A stretch of 64,000 bases of DNA from assembly GCA_019694835.1 (NCBI GenBank), contig JAIBBE010000014.1, positions 1-64,000 on the forward strand, written 5' to 3'. The translations under genes were made by a program, and so were the position numbers. Positions 18,564 through 29,125 of this stretch are shown piece after piece. The notes beneath the pieces were generated by a model. The model was not told the origin of the DNA. It saw only the letters and a program-made list of their open reading frames with translations, and did not search any database. Source of the stretch: Fimbriimonadaceae bacterium (lineage in GTDB: Bacteria; Armatimonadota; Fimbriimonadia; Fimbriimonadales; Fimbriimonadaceae). How positions within the stretch are numbered: the stretch's first letter is position 1; each line of letters begins with the position of its first letter.

Positions 18564-21500
18564 ATGATGAAATTCCTCCTTCTCTTGGTTTCCAGTTGGT
18601 TCCTTGCCGCCTTGGCCACCGCTCAACAGGTTGCGTCCCTCACGGTCGTGTCTTCAACGATTACGGGTGGGTCTCTGGCTAAGTGTGTCGTGGCGCTTTC
18701 GGCTCCCGCACCAAACGGGGGAAAGCAAGTCAACCTCTCCAGCAGCCATCCTAGCGTCAGTGTCCCCTCGTCCGTCACCGTACCAAGTGGCCAGTCGAAA
18801 GCAACCTTCTTCGCCACCACAACAGCGGTCGGCTCCGAGACACTGAGCACGGTCGTTGCGACCGACCCCAGCAATGGCCCATCGGCAAACACGATCCTGA
18901 CCACCCGCCCACTGGTCCTCGCCCAGCAATACGTCGTGGCTCAGAGTTCCGGTCAGATGGTTCGTCTGGATCTTGCAACGTTAACCGAGAAGGCGATCTT
19001 CAACACTCCCTTCAACTACTGCGACGCCTACGTTCGACAAACTGGCCAATCTCCGTTCTTTCTGTACCCACGCTCTGATACCCTGATCACCTACACAACG
19101 CCCGACAACCAGATCTGGTTGACCGATATCAACGGCAGCTTCCAGCGTCAGCTGACCTACGTTGGGTTCAACAGTTCGTCCAAGTTCTCGCCAGACGGAA
19201 GTCGCCTCATCTTCCTGCACGCCCCGACCCCATCATCTTCCAGCCGGATCGTCCAGCAGTACGACTTGGCCACCGACCTAATTACGAACCTCATGGGTAA
19301 TTCGGCAGAGGAGGCGAATGGCTGTGACTGGATGCCAAATGGCAACGGCTACGTCTACGTAACTCCAACCGCGATTCCCGGTCGCAATGTCGTCAAGTGG
19401 GTTTCTGCAAGCGGCGTCACGACCACGATCGGTGACATGCTACTTGGAGGCCCTCAGCTTCGGGTGTCGCCGAACGGGACCCAGCTTGGCTTTCTGGGGA
19501 ATGACTTCGGGTGGAGCGTGGAAACCATGTCCTTTGCCACCGGCGCGTTGAGTGGTGGCACGAACTACTATTTTGCTGGATGGGATTACGCTTCAGATGG
19601 CTCAATGTTCTTCTCAAGCGGCAATCCAGACTTTGGTACGCTCGGCGTTTATCGATTTTTGCCTTGGACTGGAAACTCCAGCTCCGTCGCGCCCCGTCCA
19701 CTCGATAACATCACCGTCGTTCCAAAGATTCAGTACCCGATCTTTGCAGCGGTTAGCACGAATGGCAACTATGAGATAGTTCGCCTCTCTCAGGACGGGA
19801 GTACCTACACGAATCTAACGCAAAACAGCAGTGCCGACCTAACCGTGAAGGCAAGTCGAGACGGGCGATATTTGGCGTTCACCTCAAATCGTCAGAACGG
19901 CGGTTTGATGATTATGGACGTAGATGGCTCGAACGTCCGACAGGTTTCTCCTGTTGGAGGTGAACCTGACTGGAGTCCAGATGGCACCCACCTTGCAATC
20001 ATTCATAACGGCGACATCTACAAGATTAATATTGATGGAACGAATCTCGTCCAGGTAACAAGTACCACTCGCATCGAAGGTTATCCGGTATGGAGTCCGG
20101 ATGGTACAAAACTCGCCTACACCGGAAGTAACGATATCTATGTCGCGAATGCTGATGGAACAAATGAGTTCAGGCTCACCAGCCTGCCGGGAGAGGAATG
20201 GGCACTAAACTGGTCGCCAGATGGATCCGAAATTGCGTTTCATAATAATTCTAGCGGGGCCTGGCACATCTGGGTATGCCCGAGCGCTGGCGGTACTCCT
20301 AGGCAGCTTACCACCAGTTTCGCGCCCAACCAAGCTCCTTCCTGGACCCCCTACGGTGACATCTTGTACACCCGATCTGGTGGCACCATTTGGCAAATGG
20401 ACCGATTGGGTGGGTCACAGATTCAGGTCAGTACCATGGGCATCGTCCAAACACCAGTCATGGGGCCACTGCCCTCCAACGGCCCTCCCCAGGCAGTCCC
20501 AGATTCCTACGCCACAGATGAAGACACTTCCTTAACGGGATCGAGTGTCTTGAACAACGACATCGATCCCGACGCCGGGGCGATACTAACCGCAAGCCTC
20601 GAAACCGGACCCCAGCACGCCGCCGAGTTCTCGCTGAACTCTGACGGGTCGTTCCACTACCTTCCCGCCCCGAACTTCCACGGCCAAGACACCTTCACCT
20701 ATCGCGCCCAGGACAACTGGGGGGCGCTGAGCGGGGCGGCGGTCGTTACAATTCAGGTGACCAGCGTCAACGATGCACCGATCCTCAATCCGATCGGCGA
20801 CCGGACGGTCAATGAGCAAACGCTTCTCACCTTCACTGCGTCTGCCGCCGACCCCGACCTGCCCACCAACACCCTCGTATACACCCTCGAAAACGCCCCT
20901 CCCGGCGCGTCGGTCGGAATCTTCAGCGGGGTCTTCCAATGGACACCGACCGAAGCCCAGGGGCCGGGAGATTACACGTTTACGGTCCGGGTCACCGACA
21001 ACGGCAACCCGAATCTGTCCGACGAGGAGACGATCAGCGTCCACGTCGATGAAGCGAATATCGCGCCGACCCTGCAGGGGATCGGGAACAAGACGGCCGA
21101 CGAGGGGAGCGGCCTGACGTTCACGGCCATCGCCACCGATCCCGACCTGCCCGCCCAGTCGCTGACCTTCAGCCTGGTCGGTGCCCCCACTGGGGTCGCG
21201 ATTCACCCGACCTCCGGCGTCTTCAACTGGACACCCACCGAGGCGCAGGGACCGGGCGCGTTCACCTTCAAGGTCCGCGTGACCGACAGCGGCAGCCCGT
21301 CCCTCTTCGACGAAGAGGAGATCACGGTAACGGTGAACGAGGTCAACGAGCCGCCGGTGCTGAACGCGATCGGGAACCAGACGGTCGACGAGATGACGCT
21401 CATGTCCGTCACCGCGACCGCGAGCGACCCCGATCTGCCGGGGCAGGCACTCACCTTCAGCCTGGGTACAGCGCCCTCCGGCGCGTCAATCAACCCGACA

Positions 21501-22670
21501 ACCGGTGTGATCACCTGGACGCCGTCCGAAGCCGACGGCCCGAACCCGTTCACGTTCGAGGTGATCGTGAGCGACGGCACTGCGACCGACACGGAGTCGT
21601 TCGTGGTGACGGTTGCCGAGGTCAACCGTCCGCCGGTTCTCACCCATCCGGGCGATCAGACGCTGGCGGAAACGGCCACGCTGTCAGTGCAGCTTGCCGC
21701 GACCGATCCCGACCTGCCCGCCAACGGCCTCACCTTCGAGAAGGTCTCCGGCCCAGCCTCTTTGACCGTGTCGGCATCGGGACTCGTCCAGTGGTCACCG
21801 ACCGAGAGCGACGGCCCCGCCACCGTGCCGGTGATGGTGCGAGTCCTGGACAACGGCAACCCCATCCTCACCGACACCCGCACCTTCCAGGTGACGGTCA
21901 CCGAGGCGAACCTGCCCCCGGCCATCGTCGCGATTCCGAACCAGACGATCGATGAGGAGGCTGCGTTCTCTTATCAAATCGTCGCCAGCGATCCTGACCT
22001 GCCCGGCCAGACGCTCACCTACTATGTCGCCCCGGGTGCACCGGCCGGATTGACCGTCGATCCACAGTCGGGGGTGCTCTCCTGGACTCCAACCGAGTCT
22101 CAGGGTGTGGGCACCTATTCGGTGACCGTAGGCGTTCAAGACGGACTCGGCGGGGTCGACGAAAAGTCCTTCCAGATCACGGTTCGAGAGGTCGTCAAGA
22201 CGATCTCCGGGCGGATCGAACTCCAGGACTACTTAGGCGACATCACGGGCCAGCCGATCACGATCGAGCTGCGGATTCCGGGCCAACCGGTTGCGCTGTT
22301 CGTTCGGACGGTGAATCTCACCGCGACGGGTTCGTTCCAATTCACCACGACCTCGAATGCCGTTCCCGCTGGGGTCTACGACATCGCGGTGAAGGGCTCG
22401 CACTGGCTCAAGAGGCTGATGCCGAGCGTCGCCATCGCGGCCAATGGTCGGAGCGGCATCGACTTCGTCGGTGCCCTCTCGCTGATCAATGGCGATGCCG
22501 ACGGAGACAACGAAGTCGCGATCGGTGACTTCGCCGTCATCAGTGCAGCGTACGGAAGCACGGTCGGAGATCCAAACTGGCTCGCCAGTGCGGACCTCGA
22601 CGGCGATCTCGAAGTCTCCATCGGCGACTACGCGATCCTGTCGGCGAACTACGGATTGGCGGGCGACTGA
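18564..22670 (+). CDS. Large secreted propeller / Ig-repeat / dockerin protein
   Basis: A 1368-residue exported protein (signal peptide 1-20). Residues 21-115 look like an Ig or Calx-beta domain. Residues about 118-640 form TolB/PD40-type propeller blades (NPDFGTLGVY, PDWSPDGTHLAII, PVWSPDGTKLAYTG). About 642-735 is a VCBS/cadherin-like unit (DEDTSLTGSSVLNNDIDPDA). Five He_PIG-like Ig repeats of 93-96 residues follow, starting near 738, 834, 930, 1023 and 1118. About 1210-1300 is a beta-sandwich shared with the protein encoded at 51441. Residues 1307-1368 carry two Ca-binding dockerin-like loops (GDADGDNEVAIGDF, ADLDGDLEVSIGDY). Probably a cell-surface or matrix protein; ligand unknown. Confidence 0.75.
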   Translation: MMKFLLLLVSSWFLAALATAQQVASLTVVSSTITGGSLAKCVVALSAPAPNGGKQVNLSSSHPSVSVPSSVTVPSGQSKATFFATTTAVGSETLSTVVATDPSNGPSANTILTTRPLVLAQQYVVAQSSGQMVRLDLATLTEKAIFNTPFNYCDAYVRQTGQSPFFLYPRSDTLITYTTPDNQIWLTDINGSFQRQLTYVGFNSSSKFSPDGSRLIFLHAPTPSSSSRIVQQYDLATDLITNLMGNSAEEANGCDWMPNGNGYVYVTPTAIPGRNVVKWVSASGVTTTIGDMLLGGPQLRVSPNGTQLGFLGNDFGWSVETMSFATGALSGGTNYYFAGWDYASDGSMFFSSGNPDFGTLGVYRFLPWTGNSSSVAPRPLDNITVVPKIQYPIFAAVSTNGNYEIVRLSQDGSTYTNLTQNSSADLTVKASRDGRYLAFTSNRQNGGLMIMDVDGSNVRQVSPVGGEPDWSPDGTHLAIIHNGDIYKINIDGTNLVQVTSTTRIEGYPVWSPDGTKLAYTGSNDIYVANADGTNEFRLTSLPGEEWALNWSPDGSEIAFHNNSSGAWHIWVCPSAGGTPRQLTTSFAPNQAPSWTPYGDILYTRSGGTIWQMDRLGGSQIQVSTMGIVQTPVMGPLPSNGPPQAVPDSYATDEDTSLTGSSVLNNDIDPDAGAILTASLETGPQHAAEFSLNSDGSFHYLPAPNFHGQDTFTYRAQDNWGALSGAAVVTIQVTSVNDAPILNPIGDRTVNEQTLLTFTASAADPDLPTNTLVYTLENAPPGASVGIFSGVFQWTPTEAQGPGDYTFTVRVTDNGNPNLSDEETISVHVDEANIAPTLQGIGNKTADEGSGLTFTAIATDPDLPAQSLTFSLVGAPTGVAIHPTSGVFNWTPTEAQGPGAFTFKVRVTDSGSPSLFDEEEITVTVNEVNEPPVLNAIGNQTVDEMTLMSVTATASDPDLPGQALTFSLGTAPSGASINPTTGVITWTPSEADGPNPFTFEVIVSDGTATDTESFVVTVAEVNRPPVLTHPGDQTLAETATLSVQLAATDPDLPANGLTFEKVSGPASLTVSASGLVQWSPTESDGPATVPVMVRVLDNGNPILTDTRTFQVTVTEANLPPAIVAIPNQTIDEEAAFSYQIVASDPDLPGQTLTYYVAPGAPAGLTVDPQSGVLSWTPTESQGVGTYSVTVGVQDGLGGVDEKSFQITVREVVKTISGRIELQDYLGDITGQPITIELRIPGQPVALFVRTVNLTATGSFQFTTTSNAVPAGVYDIAVKGSHWLKRLMPSVAIAANGRSGIDFVGALSLINGDADGDNEVAIGDFAVISAAYGSTVGDPNWLASADLDGDLEVSIGDYAILSANYGLAGD

Positions 22671-22687
22671 CCCCTCACCCCCTGCCC

Positions 22688-22715
22688 CCTCTCCCCGCCC
22701 TTCATCGGGGAGAGG
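22688..22715. repeat. GC-rich hairpin between convergent genes
   Basis: CCTCTCCCCG (22688-22697) and CGGGGAGAGG (22706-22715) form a 10-bp stem around an eight-base loop, inside a C-rich stretch. It may help end transcription of both convergent genes, although no long T-run follows. Its sequence style (pyrimidine-rich arm, GGGGAGAGG arm) matches the palindromic elements inside the cysteine desulfurase gene at 58826-59053. Confidence 0.55.
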
Positions 22716-22729
22716 AGAGGTTTGCGCAA

Positions 22730-23818
22730 CTAGAGCGTGCCGCGGAGGGCTTGCTCGCGCTCGATGCTCTCGAACAGGGCCTTGAAATTGCCCTTGCCGA
22801 AGCTCTTCGCGCCCTTGCGGTGGATGATTTCGTAGAAGAGGGTCGGGCGGTCGGTGACGGGCTTGGTGAAGATCTGGAGCAGGTAGCCTTCGTCGTCACG
22901 GTCGACCAAGATTCCCAGGTCGGCGAGCACGTCGATGTCCTCCTCGATCGCTCCCACCCGGTCGGGCAGCATGTCGTAGTACGTCTTCGGCACGGACAGG
23001 AAGTCCACGCCGCGTGCCCGCAGTCGCGAGACGGTGTAGACGATGTCGTCGGTTCGCAAGGCCACGTGCTGGACGCCCGCGCCGCCGAAGAACTCCAGGT
23101 ACTCGTCGATTTGCGACTTCTTCTTGCCTGCGGCGGGCTCGTTGATCGGGAATTTGACGCGGCCGTTGCCGTTCGACATGACCTTGGACATGAGCGACGT
23201 GAAGTCGGTTGAGATGTCCTTGTCGTCGAAGCTGATCAGGTTGGCGAAGCCGAGTACGTCCTCGTACCACTTGACCCAGACGTTCATCTTGCCCAGTTCG
23301 ACGTTGCCAACACAGTGGTCGATCTCTTGAATGCCGATGCTGTCGCCGGGTTGATTCTCAGCGCGGAATCCGGGCAGGAACGGCCCTTTGTAGTTGTCCC
23401 GATTCAGCAGCGTGTGAACGGTGTCGCCGTAGGTGCAGATGCTCGCGATGCGGACCTTGCCGTAGTCGTCTTCCAAGGTCTCGGGCTGTCGCCAAGCATT
23501 TGCTCCGCGGTCGGTTGCCGCCTTGAATGCCCAATCGACGTCATCAACCTCGAACGCGATGTCCTGCACGAAGTCGCCATGATAGGCGATCTTCTCGGCC
23601 ATCGGGTGGCCGGGCCGGACGGGGGCCGAGAACCAGACGGTGACGTCGTTCTGCTTCAGGACATAGCCGACCTCGCTGGTTGACCCCGTTTCGAGGCCCG
23701 TGTAGGCCCGAATGTCAAAGCCAAAGGTGTGCTGGTAGAAATAGCTCGCCTGGCGAGCGTTGTTTACGAAGTGGCGGACATGGTCCACCTTGCGAATGGG
23801 AAAAGTATCGGTGCTCAA
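22730..23818 (-). CDS. hpd: 4-hydroxyphenylpyruvate dioxygenase
   Basis: A 362-residue Fe(II) dioxygenase converting 4-hydroxyphenylpyruvate to homogentisate in tyrosine breakdown. It has two vicinal-oxygen-chelate domains. The Fe ligands are in the C-terminal half: His in QEIDHCVGNV, His in AGVQHVALRTDD and Glu in LFYEIIHR. The start is TTG 23818 with a strong GGAGG about nine bases upstream. No homogentisate dioxygenase is nearby, so the pathway is completed elsewhere or the product is used for quinone or pigment synthesis. Confidence 0.95.
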   Translation of the reverse strand: MSTDTFPIRKVDHVRHFVNNARQASYFYQHTFGFDIRAYTGLETGSTSEVGYVLKQNDVTVWFSAPVRPGHPMAEKIAYHGDFVQDIAFEVDDVDWAFKAATDRGANAWRQPETLEDDYGKVRIASICTYGDTVHTLLNRDNYKGPFLPGFRAENQPGDSIGIQEIDHCVGNVELGKMNVWVKWYEDVLGFANLISFDDKDISTDFTSLMSKVMSNGNGRVKFPINEPAAGKKKSQIDEYLEFFGGAGVQHVALRTDDIVYTVSRLRARGVDFLSVPKTYYDMLPDRVGAIEEDIDVLADLGILVDRDDEGYLLQIFTKPVTDRPTLFYEIIHRKGAKSFGKGNFKALFESIEREQALRGTL

Positions 23819-23855
23819 CGTTGGTTCCTCCGTTCTTCAGGTTGCGCGCCCCAAT

Positions 23856-23908
23856 TTCCCGGTCGGGAATACGGTCGTTCGAGCAACGAAGAGCTTCCCT
23901 GGATTATA
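23856..23908 (-). promoter_or_regulatory. hpd promoter region with leader palindrome
   Basis: On the coding strand TATAAT lies at 23903-23908 preceded by TTGCGT at a longer than usual spacing, giving a leader of about 80 bases. In the leader, TTCCCG-GT-CGGGAA (23856-23869) is a perfect palindrome that could be a protein-binding site or small hairpin. The rest of the gap 23819-23938 shows nothing. Confidence 0.45.
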
Positions 23909-23938
23909 TCAGGCGAGGGCCTTGTGAACGCAACTTGA

Positions 23939-26329
23939 TTAGGCAGCGAGCGATCGGGTGGACCAACGTTCGATCAGTTCTTGGAGGTGTTCTCCCTTGA
24001 TGGGTTTGGTCAGGTAATCGTCCATGCCGGCGTTGGTACAGATCTCGCGATCACCTTCGAGCGCATGGGCAGTGAGGGCGACGATGAGTTGGTGGCGACC
24101 GCTTCCCCGCTCCCGTTCGCGAATGGCATGCGTGGCTTCGAGTCCGCTCATTTCGGGCATTTGCACGTCCATCAGGATCAGGTCGTACGTGGCCGATTCG
24201 CTCATAGAGACGGCCTGGGCTCCATTTTCCGCAACGTCAACCTCGCATCCGAGGCGCTTGAGAAGGGCGACGGCGACCATCTGATTCACTTTGTTGTCTT
24301 CGGCCAGAAGCACCTTGAGGCCTTTCGAATCGGGCAATTGCGCGGGAGAACCAGGGGATTCAGTCGGCGCAGCGTCTCGTAGGGCTTCCTTCAAACTGCG
24401 GAGCAACTGCTCACGTCGAATGGGTTTCATGATGCAGGCGACAAGCCCAGCCGCAGTCTGTTCGGCCTTAGTGAGGCAATCGGAAGCCGACGAGAGCAGG
24501 ATGACCGGTGGAGTTGAATTATCCCGACGGTCTTGGAGTTTCGAAGCCATTTCGAGCCCACTCATGCCCGGCATCATTTGGTCGAGAAGCAAGACGTCGG
24601 CACAGTGTCCTTTCTCGAGATATTCAAGCGCATCGAATGCACTTTGCGCCTCTGCCACCACCATTCCCCAGGCGGTGAGCTGCTCGCGCAACACTTGCCG
24701 ATTGATCCCATTATCATCGACAACCAGCACCTTGTGGCCCCTGATTTCAATCGCTCCTTCCGTTGACGCCTCCAGGGCTTCGGCAGATGGGATTGGAAGC
24801 GTAAACCAGAAGGAACTGCCTACACCCAGCGTACTTTCGACACCGAACACGCCACCCATGAGTTCTACGAGTTGACGACTAATGGTCAGACCCAATCCGG
24901 TTCCGCCGTACTTTCTTGTCGTCGACCCATCAGCTTGCGTAAAGCTCTCAAAGATAGCGTCAAGCCGTTCCGCCGGGATACCGATTCCCGTATCGCTGAC
25001 TTCTATGCGCAATTCGCCGTTCGTGTAGGCAACTCGGATAACGATCTGGCCGGTTTCCGTGAACTTTACGGCGTTGCCGATCAGATTGATCAGCACTTGC
25101 CCAATTCTTCCAGGATCGCCGATGAATGCTGGCGGAAGCGATGGCGGAACGTCAAGAATGATCTCAATTCCCTTTTGGTCTGCTTCCTTGGCGAGCAACG
25201 ACGCCGAAGACTCGACCTGTTCATGCAGATCGAACGGGATCTGTTCAATAGTAATCTTCCCAGCCTCGATCTTTGACACATCGAGGATGTCATTGAGAAT
25301 CGAAAGCAACGAGTCAGCGCTGTATCGAATCGTCTCCGCAAATCGCCGCTGCTCCTTCGACATTTCAGTGTCGAGCAAGAGATCAGTCATGCCGATAACA
25401 CCGTTCATTGGAGTCCGTATCTCGTGACTCATGTTCGCCAAAAATTCTGACTTGGCTCGGCTGGCTGCCTGGGCGTCTTCAGCGAGTTTGTTCGCCTGGA
25501 GAACTGCATCCTCAAGTTCCGCATTTGCCCTTTCCAACTCCGTTTCGGCTCGCTGGCGCTCTTCGACCTCCGCCTTGAGCTGATGTGTCCTCGCCTCGAT
25601 TTTTGACTCAAGATCGTCGTTTGCCGCCTGAAGGGCTTGGTCACGCGCCTGTACTTCGCAAAGCATTTGGTTAAAACCCTCTGCGAGTCGGCCCACTTCA
25701 TCATGAGATGTGCCTGTCACTCGGATCGAGTAGTCTTGATGATTCCTAACGAATTCCATCGAATTCGAAAGATCGAGAATTGGCTTTGAAATGTATCGCT
25801 GCAGCCGTGACGAAATCAAGCCGGCGACAAGACCTGCGCCTATCACCATGAACAAGAGGATCAACGCGTATTGGTTTCGCCGAGCAACCCATCCTTGAAG
25901 GCTCGACTCTATGAGAAGTGTTCCAACAGGGTCCTTCTCGACAACGATTTGCTGCCATGTCTCAAGAGATTTCGCTCGAAACTCCGAGGTGCCCAATGGG
26001 TTGACCACGGGCGCATCACCCTTTGCTTCACCTCGGTGGTAGTCGGCAAGGACCTTCCCATCGGGCGTGTAAATCACAGCGCGATTGACCACGGCCTTCG
26101 CCCGCAAAGCCCGCAAGACTTCAGTGGCTGCCGCCGCATCCCCAAAGGTGACGGCTGCACCGCTGTTCGCGCCGATTATCTCGGCTTGGGTTCGCATGTC
26201 GCGCACCATCAGGTCGCGATATTGTGCCAAGTCGAAGTAGAAGAATGCGGTCATTGCAACGATAATTGCAACAGTACTCGCGATAGACGAGAGGAGCGTG
26301 ACCTTTGCCTTGATAGAGACCAACTTCAT
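23939..26329 (-). CDS. Hybrid sensor histidine kinase with two receivers
   Basis: A 796-residue membrane kinase. A first helix ([20 protein letters not shown]), a CHASE8-like periplasmic domain and a second helix (about 155-175) are followed by HAMP, a coiled coil, HisKA with [15 protein letters not shown] (His near 302), and HATPase with [20 protein letters not shown] and [10 protein letters not shown]. Two receiver domains follow, with phospho-Asp in [13 protein letters not shown] and [13 protein letters not shown]. No HPt domain or DNA-binding output is attached. It begins one base after the YfiR-like gene and is last in an operon with a TonB receptor. Confidence 0.9.
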   Translation of the reverse strand: MKLVSIKAKVTLLSSIASTVAIIVAMTAFFYFDLAQYRDLMVRDMRTQAEIIGANSGAAVTFGDAAAATEVLRALRAKAVVNRAVIYTPDGKVLADYHRGEAKGDAPVVNPLGTSEFRAKSLETWQQIVVEKDPVGTLLIESSLQGWVARRNQYALILLFMVIGAGLVAGLISSRLQRYISKPILDLSNSMEFVRNHQDYSIRVTGTSHDEVGRLAEGFNQMLCEVQARDQALQAANDDLESKIEARTHQLKAEVEERQRAETELERANAELEDAVLQANKLAEDAQAASRAKSEFLANMSHEIRTPMNGVIGMTDLLLDTEMSKEQRRFAETIRYSADSLLSILNDILDVSKIEAGKITIEQIPFDLHEQVESSASLLAKEADQKGIEIILDVPPSLPPAFIGDPGRIGQVLINLIGNAVKFTETGQIVIRVAYTNGELRIEVSDTGIGIPAERLDAIFESFTQADGSTTRKYGGTGLGLTISRQLVELMGGVFGVESTLGVGSSFWFTLPIPSAEALEASTEGAIEIRGHKVLVVDDNGINRQVLREQLTAWGMVVAEAQSAFDALEYLEKGHCADVLLLDQMMPGMSGLEMASKLQDRRDNSTPPVILLSSASDCLTKAEQTAAGLVACIMKPIRREQLLRSLKEALRDAAPTESPGSPAQLPDSKGLKVLLAEDNKVNQMVAVALLKRLGCEVDVAENGAQAVSMSESATYDLILMDVQMPEMSGLEATHAIRERERGSGRHQLIVALTAHALEGDREICTNAGMDDYLTKPIKGEHLQELIERWSTRSLAA

Positions 26330-26330
26330 C

Positions 26331-26861
26331 TTATTGCTTGGCTAGACTGAGGAGTTTCGAGCTAATCGTTACACCGGCAGTCTTAGCCGTGTTGCCATTG
26401 ATCTCGAAACGAACACGACCACTTTCGATCACGAAGTTGATAACTCCTCCCTTCCGGTTGAAGCCGGGTGTTTCTCCAATGACGACAACGGCGCGGCTTG
26501 CAAGTCTGTCCAGTCGCCCGCTTGCTTGTTCCCCTTCAGGAACGAAGAGCATGTGGCAGATTCCGAGATCGTCCGACCATTTGAATCGCTTCACGACCAG
26601 GGAGTGGCCATTGACTGACTTTCCCTGGACGATGTCGTCGATCACCTTGCCGAATGGATCCTGCCCTACGATGCCGATCACAATGGAATCTCCTCGCCCG
26701 AGACGCGATGCTGGCCATTCGATGAACTTCGTAAAATTGAAAAGAAAGGCCGCCTTGACTTCGTACTCCGACTGCAGCCGGGGTGCCGCGGATCGGGCAC
26801 CGTTGAAGAACACGGTGCCGGTCGCTAGATACCCAACAAGGAGTGTGGCCAGAGTACTCAT
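26331..26861 (-). CDS. YfiR-like (DUF4154) periplasmic protein
   Basis: A 176-residue exported protein with an N-terminal hydrophobic segment. [19 protein letters not shown] is the DUF4154/YfiR signature, followed by [12 protein letters not shown] and a C-terminal [16 protein letters not shown]. YfiR of Pseudomonas is a periplasmic repressor of the YfiN cyclase. In many genomes DUF4154 genes stand next to TonB receptors and sensor kinases, as here. Gaps of one base on both sides mean tight co-expression. I infer that it conveys ligand status to the downstream kinase. Confidence 0.85.
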   Translation of the reverse strand: MSTLATLLVGYLATGTVFFNGARSAAPRLQSEYEVKAAFLFNFTKFIEWPASRLGRGDSIVIGIVGQDPFGKVIDDIVQGKSVNGHSLVVKRFKWSDDLGICHMLFVPEGEQASGRLDRLASRAVVVIGETPGFNRKGGVINFVIESGRVRFEINGNTAKTAGVTISSKLLSLAKQ

Positions 26862-26862
26862 A

Positions 26863-28887
26863 TCAGAATCGCCAGGTTGCCTTCAAATAGAAGTTCCGCT
26901 CAACTTCAGAAGTCCTCTCGAACAGTGTGCTGGACATTTCCCGGTGTCGCTGATTGAAGAGATTCTGAACTCCCAAGCTGATGTCGCAGGAGGCGTGAGG
27001 CTTCCACATCAAACGAAGGTCAACGCGTGCATAGGCGGGGATACTCTGGCCCGACAGTTTATCGACATAATACATAAGCGTGTCGAACTGCAGGCCGTAT
27101 TTGAAATTCATCGAAGATTTAATGGAGAACTGGTGCCTTGGCGTACTTCCCAATCTCTCAGAACCCGTAAGGCCAAACGGATCGCCGCTCCCGTCCAGTG
27201 AGTAATGGTCGCTGAATAGTGAGTAGGATGCGTTTAAGTTCCAGTTGCTTCGAGGATTCCAAAATGCGGCCACCTCAAGCCCGGCGGTCTCTGCGGTCAT
27301 CCGATTCGAATAGCGATACGGCAGGACCAGATGCGGAGTCGGAGACATCACCGGGAACGGGGTTTCAGGTTCGAAAGTCCGTAGATTTCGGTAGCTGTTA
27401 TAGAAGGCTGCTACATCGATGAAGAGATTTTCAGAAGCCTGGGTCCGCCAACCAAGTTCGTACGCCGTAACTTCTTCCGATTCAAAATTGGAATTGCCCA
27501 GCAAGGTGATAATTCCGGGGATGCCGGCGTCGGTCGGCATCGTGCTCACCCCGATGACCGAATCACTATCGGCTCGGCTGGGAGTTCGGACGGCTCGTGA
27601 CGCAGACGCCCATACGGTTTGGGATTTTGACGGCGTCCACAGTAGTCTTGCACTGGGCTGCAATTCCCACCCGGTGTAGTCGTTGTGCTCGATCTTCGCG
27701 TCCAAGGTGAGGCGCAGTCGGTCCGACAAAGCGTGTTCATCACTCAGGAAGATGCTATAGAGACTCGTCGAACGACCTGCGGGATTGAAGGACACTCCAT
27801 CCCTCCAGCTTGTCTCATCCTCGGTATGTCGATAACCTAAGCCCCAGACCAAACGATTGCGTGCACTCAGTCGGTGTTCGCTCTGGAAATCGGCGTCGAA
27901 GGTCCGACGCTTCTCGTGGACTTCAGGCATCTGACGCTCGCTGTGATCATAGTAAAGCTGGAGCGTTTGGCTCGAATCAGCTCCAGCTCGATGATCCCAC
28001 TTACCGACGACGTTGTAGTTCGAGACAGGGAAACGGCTGTCCGTTAGCGAGACGAACGGTTCGACGAAGACAGGAAATCCAGACGTCTGGCCGAGATGGG
28101 AGGAATTTCCACCCGCAGTAACCATAAAGGTATCCTTGTCTGTCTTCCAATCCGCTCGAAATCCGGCTCTCAACGATTGCCATCCATCATCAGCCTTGCC
28201 ACCCATGTCGAGTTGCAGGTTGTCAACCTTGAAGTGGCGCGCATAGACGCGAAAGAAGCCGTTTTCGCCGAGCTTTCCACCATAGCGCACTTGCGTGTCA
28301 CTCGGGCTGGTCGTGCTGGTGGATTGGCTGATTTGGCCGCCCTGTGTCTCGGCAGCATTCTTTGTAATGATATTGATAATACCGTTGACGGCATTGGCAC
28401 CCCAAAGGGCTCCTCCGGGTCCGCGGATAACCTCGATGCGATCAATATCGTCCATGTTGACTTCCAGGGCATCCCAATACACGCCCGAGAACAGCGGAGT
28501 GTAAACACTCCGTCCATCGATGAGGACGAGGAGTTTGTTCGCATAGCGACTGTTGAAACCCCGAATACTGATCGCCCACATACTGGCGTTCATCTGCGCC
28601 ACTTGGACACCAGGCACCATCCGCAAGGCATCGGGCACGCTCGTCGCTCCGCTCTCCTGAATATCGGCGGCCGTCACGACGAAGATCGCCGCTGCCACTT
28701 CGGTGAGCGACTGCGCCTTCTTCGATGCCGTCGTGACCTCGATATTCATGAGGTCCTCGATACCGAGGCTGCCGAGGTCTTGCTTCGGTCCCTGATCAGC
28801 AGGTTGCTGGGGCAAAAGCGATTCGCTTGCCAAAGCCGCTTGCCCGGAGGCGAGGCCGAGGCTTAAGATGATATATCCAACTCGCAT
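26863..28887 (-). CDS. TonB-dependent outer membrane receptor
   Basis: A 674-residue receptor. Signal peptide (MRVGYIILSLGLASG), then a TonB-box-like segment and plug domain with SLTEVAAAIFVVTAADIQES, LVLIDGRSVYTPLF and IEVIRGPGGALWGANAVNG, then a beta-barrel ending in the aromatic FYLKATWRF. The substrate is not evident. The frame is open 31 codons further upstream, but ATG 28887 gives a proper signal peptide. It is the first gene of a three-gene unit with the YfiR-like protein and hybrid kinase. Confidence 0.88.
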   Translation of the reverse strand: MRVGYIILSLGLASGQAALASESLLPQQPADQGPKQDLGSLGIEDLMNIEVTTASKKAQSLTEVAAAIFVVTAADIQESGATSVPDALRMVPGVQVAQMNASMWAISIRGFNSRYANKLLVLIDGRSVYTPLFSGVYWDALEVNMDDIDRIEVIRGPGGALWGANAVNGIINIITKNAAETQGGQISQSTSTTSPSDTQVRYGGKLGENGFFRVYARHFKVDNLQLDMGGKADDGWQSLRAGFRADWKTDKDTFMVTAGGNSSHLGQTSGFPVFVEPFVSLTDSRFPVSNYNVVGKWDHRAGADSSQTLQLYYDHSERQMPEVHEKRRTFDADFQSEHRLSARNRLVWGLGYRHTEDETSWRDGVSFNPAGRSTSLYSIFLSDEHALSDRLRLTLDAKIEHNDYTGWELQPSARLLWTPSKSQTVWASASRAVRTPSRADSDSVIGVSTMPTDAGIPGIITLLGNSNFESEEVTAYELGWRTQASENLFIDVAAFYNSYRNLRTFEPETPFPVMSPTPHLVLPYRYSNRMTAETAGLEVAAFWNPRSNWNLNASYSLFSDHYSLDGSGDPFGLTGSERLGSTPRHQFSIKSSMNFKYGLQFDTLMYYVDKLSGQSIPAYARVDLRLMWKPHASCDISLGVQNLFNQRHREMSSTLFERTSEVERNFYLKATWRF

Positions 28888-29113
28888 GGTTTCGTCCCGT
28901 CCGTAGACTCTGGTAGGTTTATCGGTCTCTGGCGGAAGCGTCTGGAGGCGCTCACCATTTTTCCTTCGATCCCCCACCACTCTTGGCTTCAGTTGAGCAA
29001 TTCAGGAAGGCTGCGTCCCCATCGTATAGGGAGCGACTAGGGTCAGCCTCAGGCAAGTACCTGATTGCTGGCGATCCAGCACCCTACCGACCGCGTGCGA
29101 AGTCCCCGCCTGA

Positions 29114-29119
29114 TACAAT
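29114..29119 (+). promoter_or_regulatory. -10 box of the multicopper oxidase gene
   Basis: TACAAT lies six bases before ATG 29126, within GATACAATCTG. The same ATACAATCTG string stands before the gene starting at 53750. The -35 region is weak. The spacing indicates a leaderless mRNA. Confidence 0.45.
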
Positions 29120-29125
29120 CTGTAT

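Noticed and set aside
18564..22670. Large protein as an adhesin of a type I secretion system
   Set aside because: It has a Sec signal and a dockerin-like end rather than a C-terminal RTX secretion signal, and no ABC/TolC genes are near.
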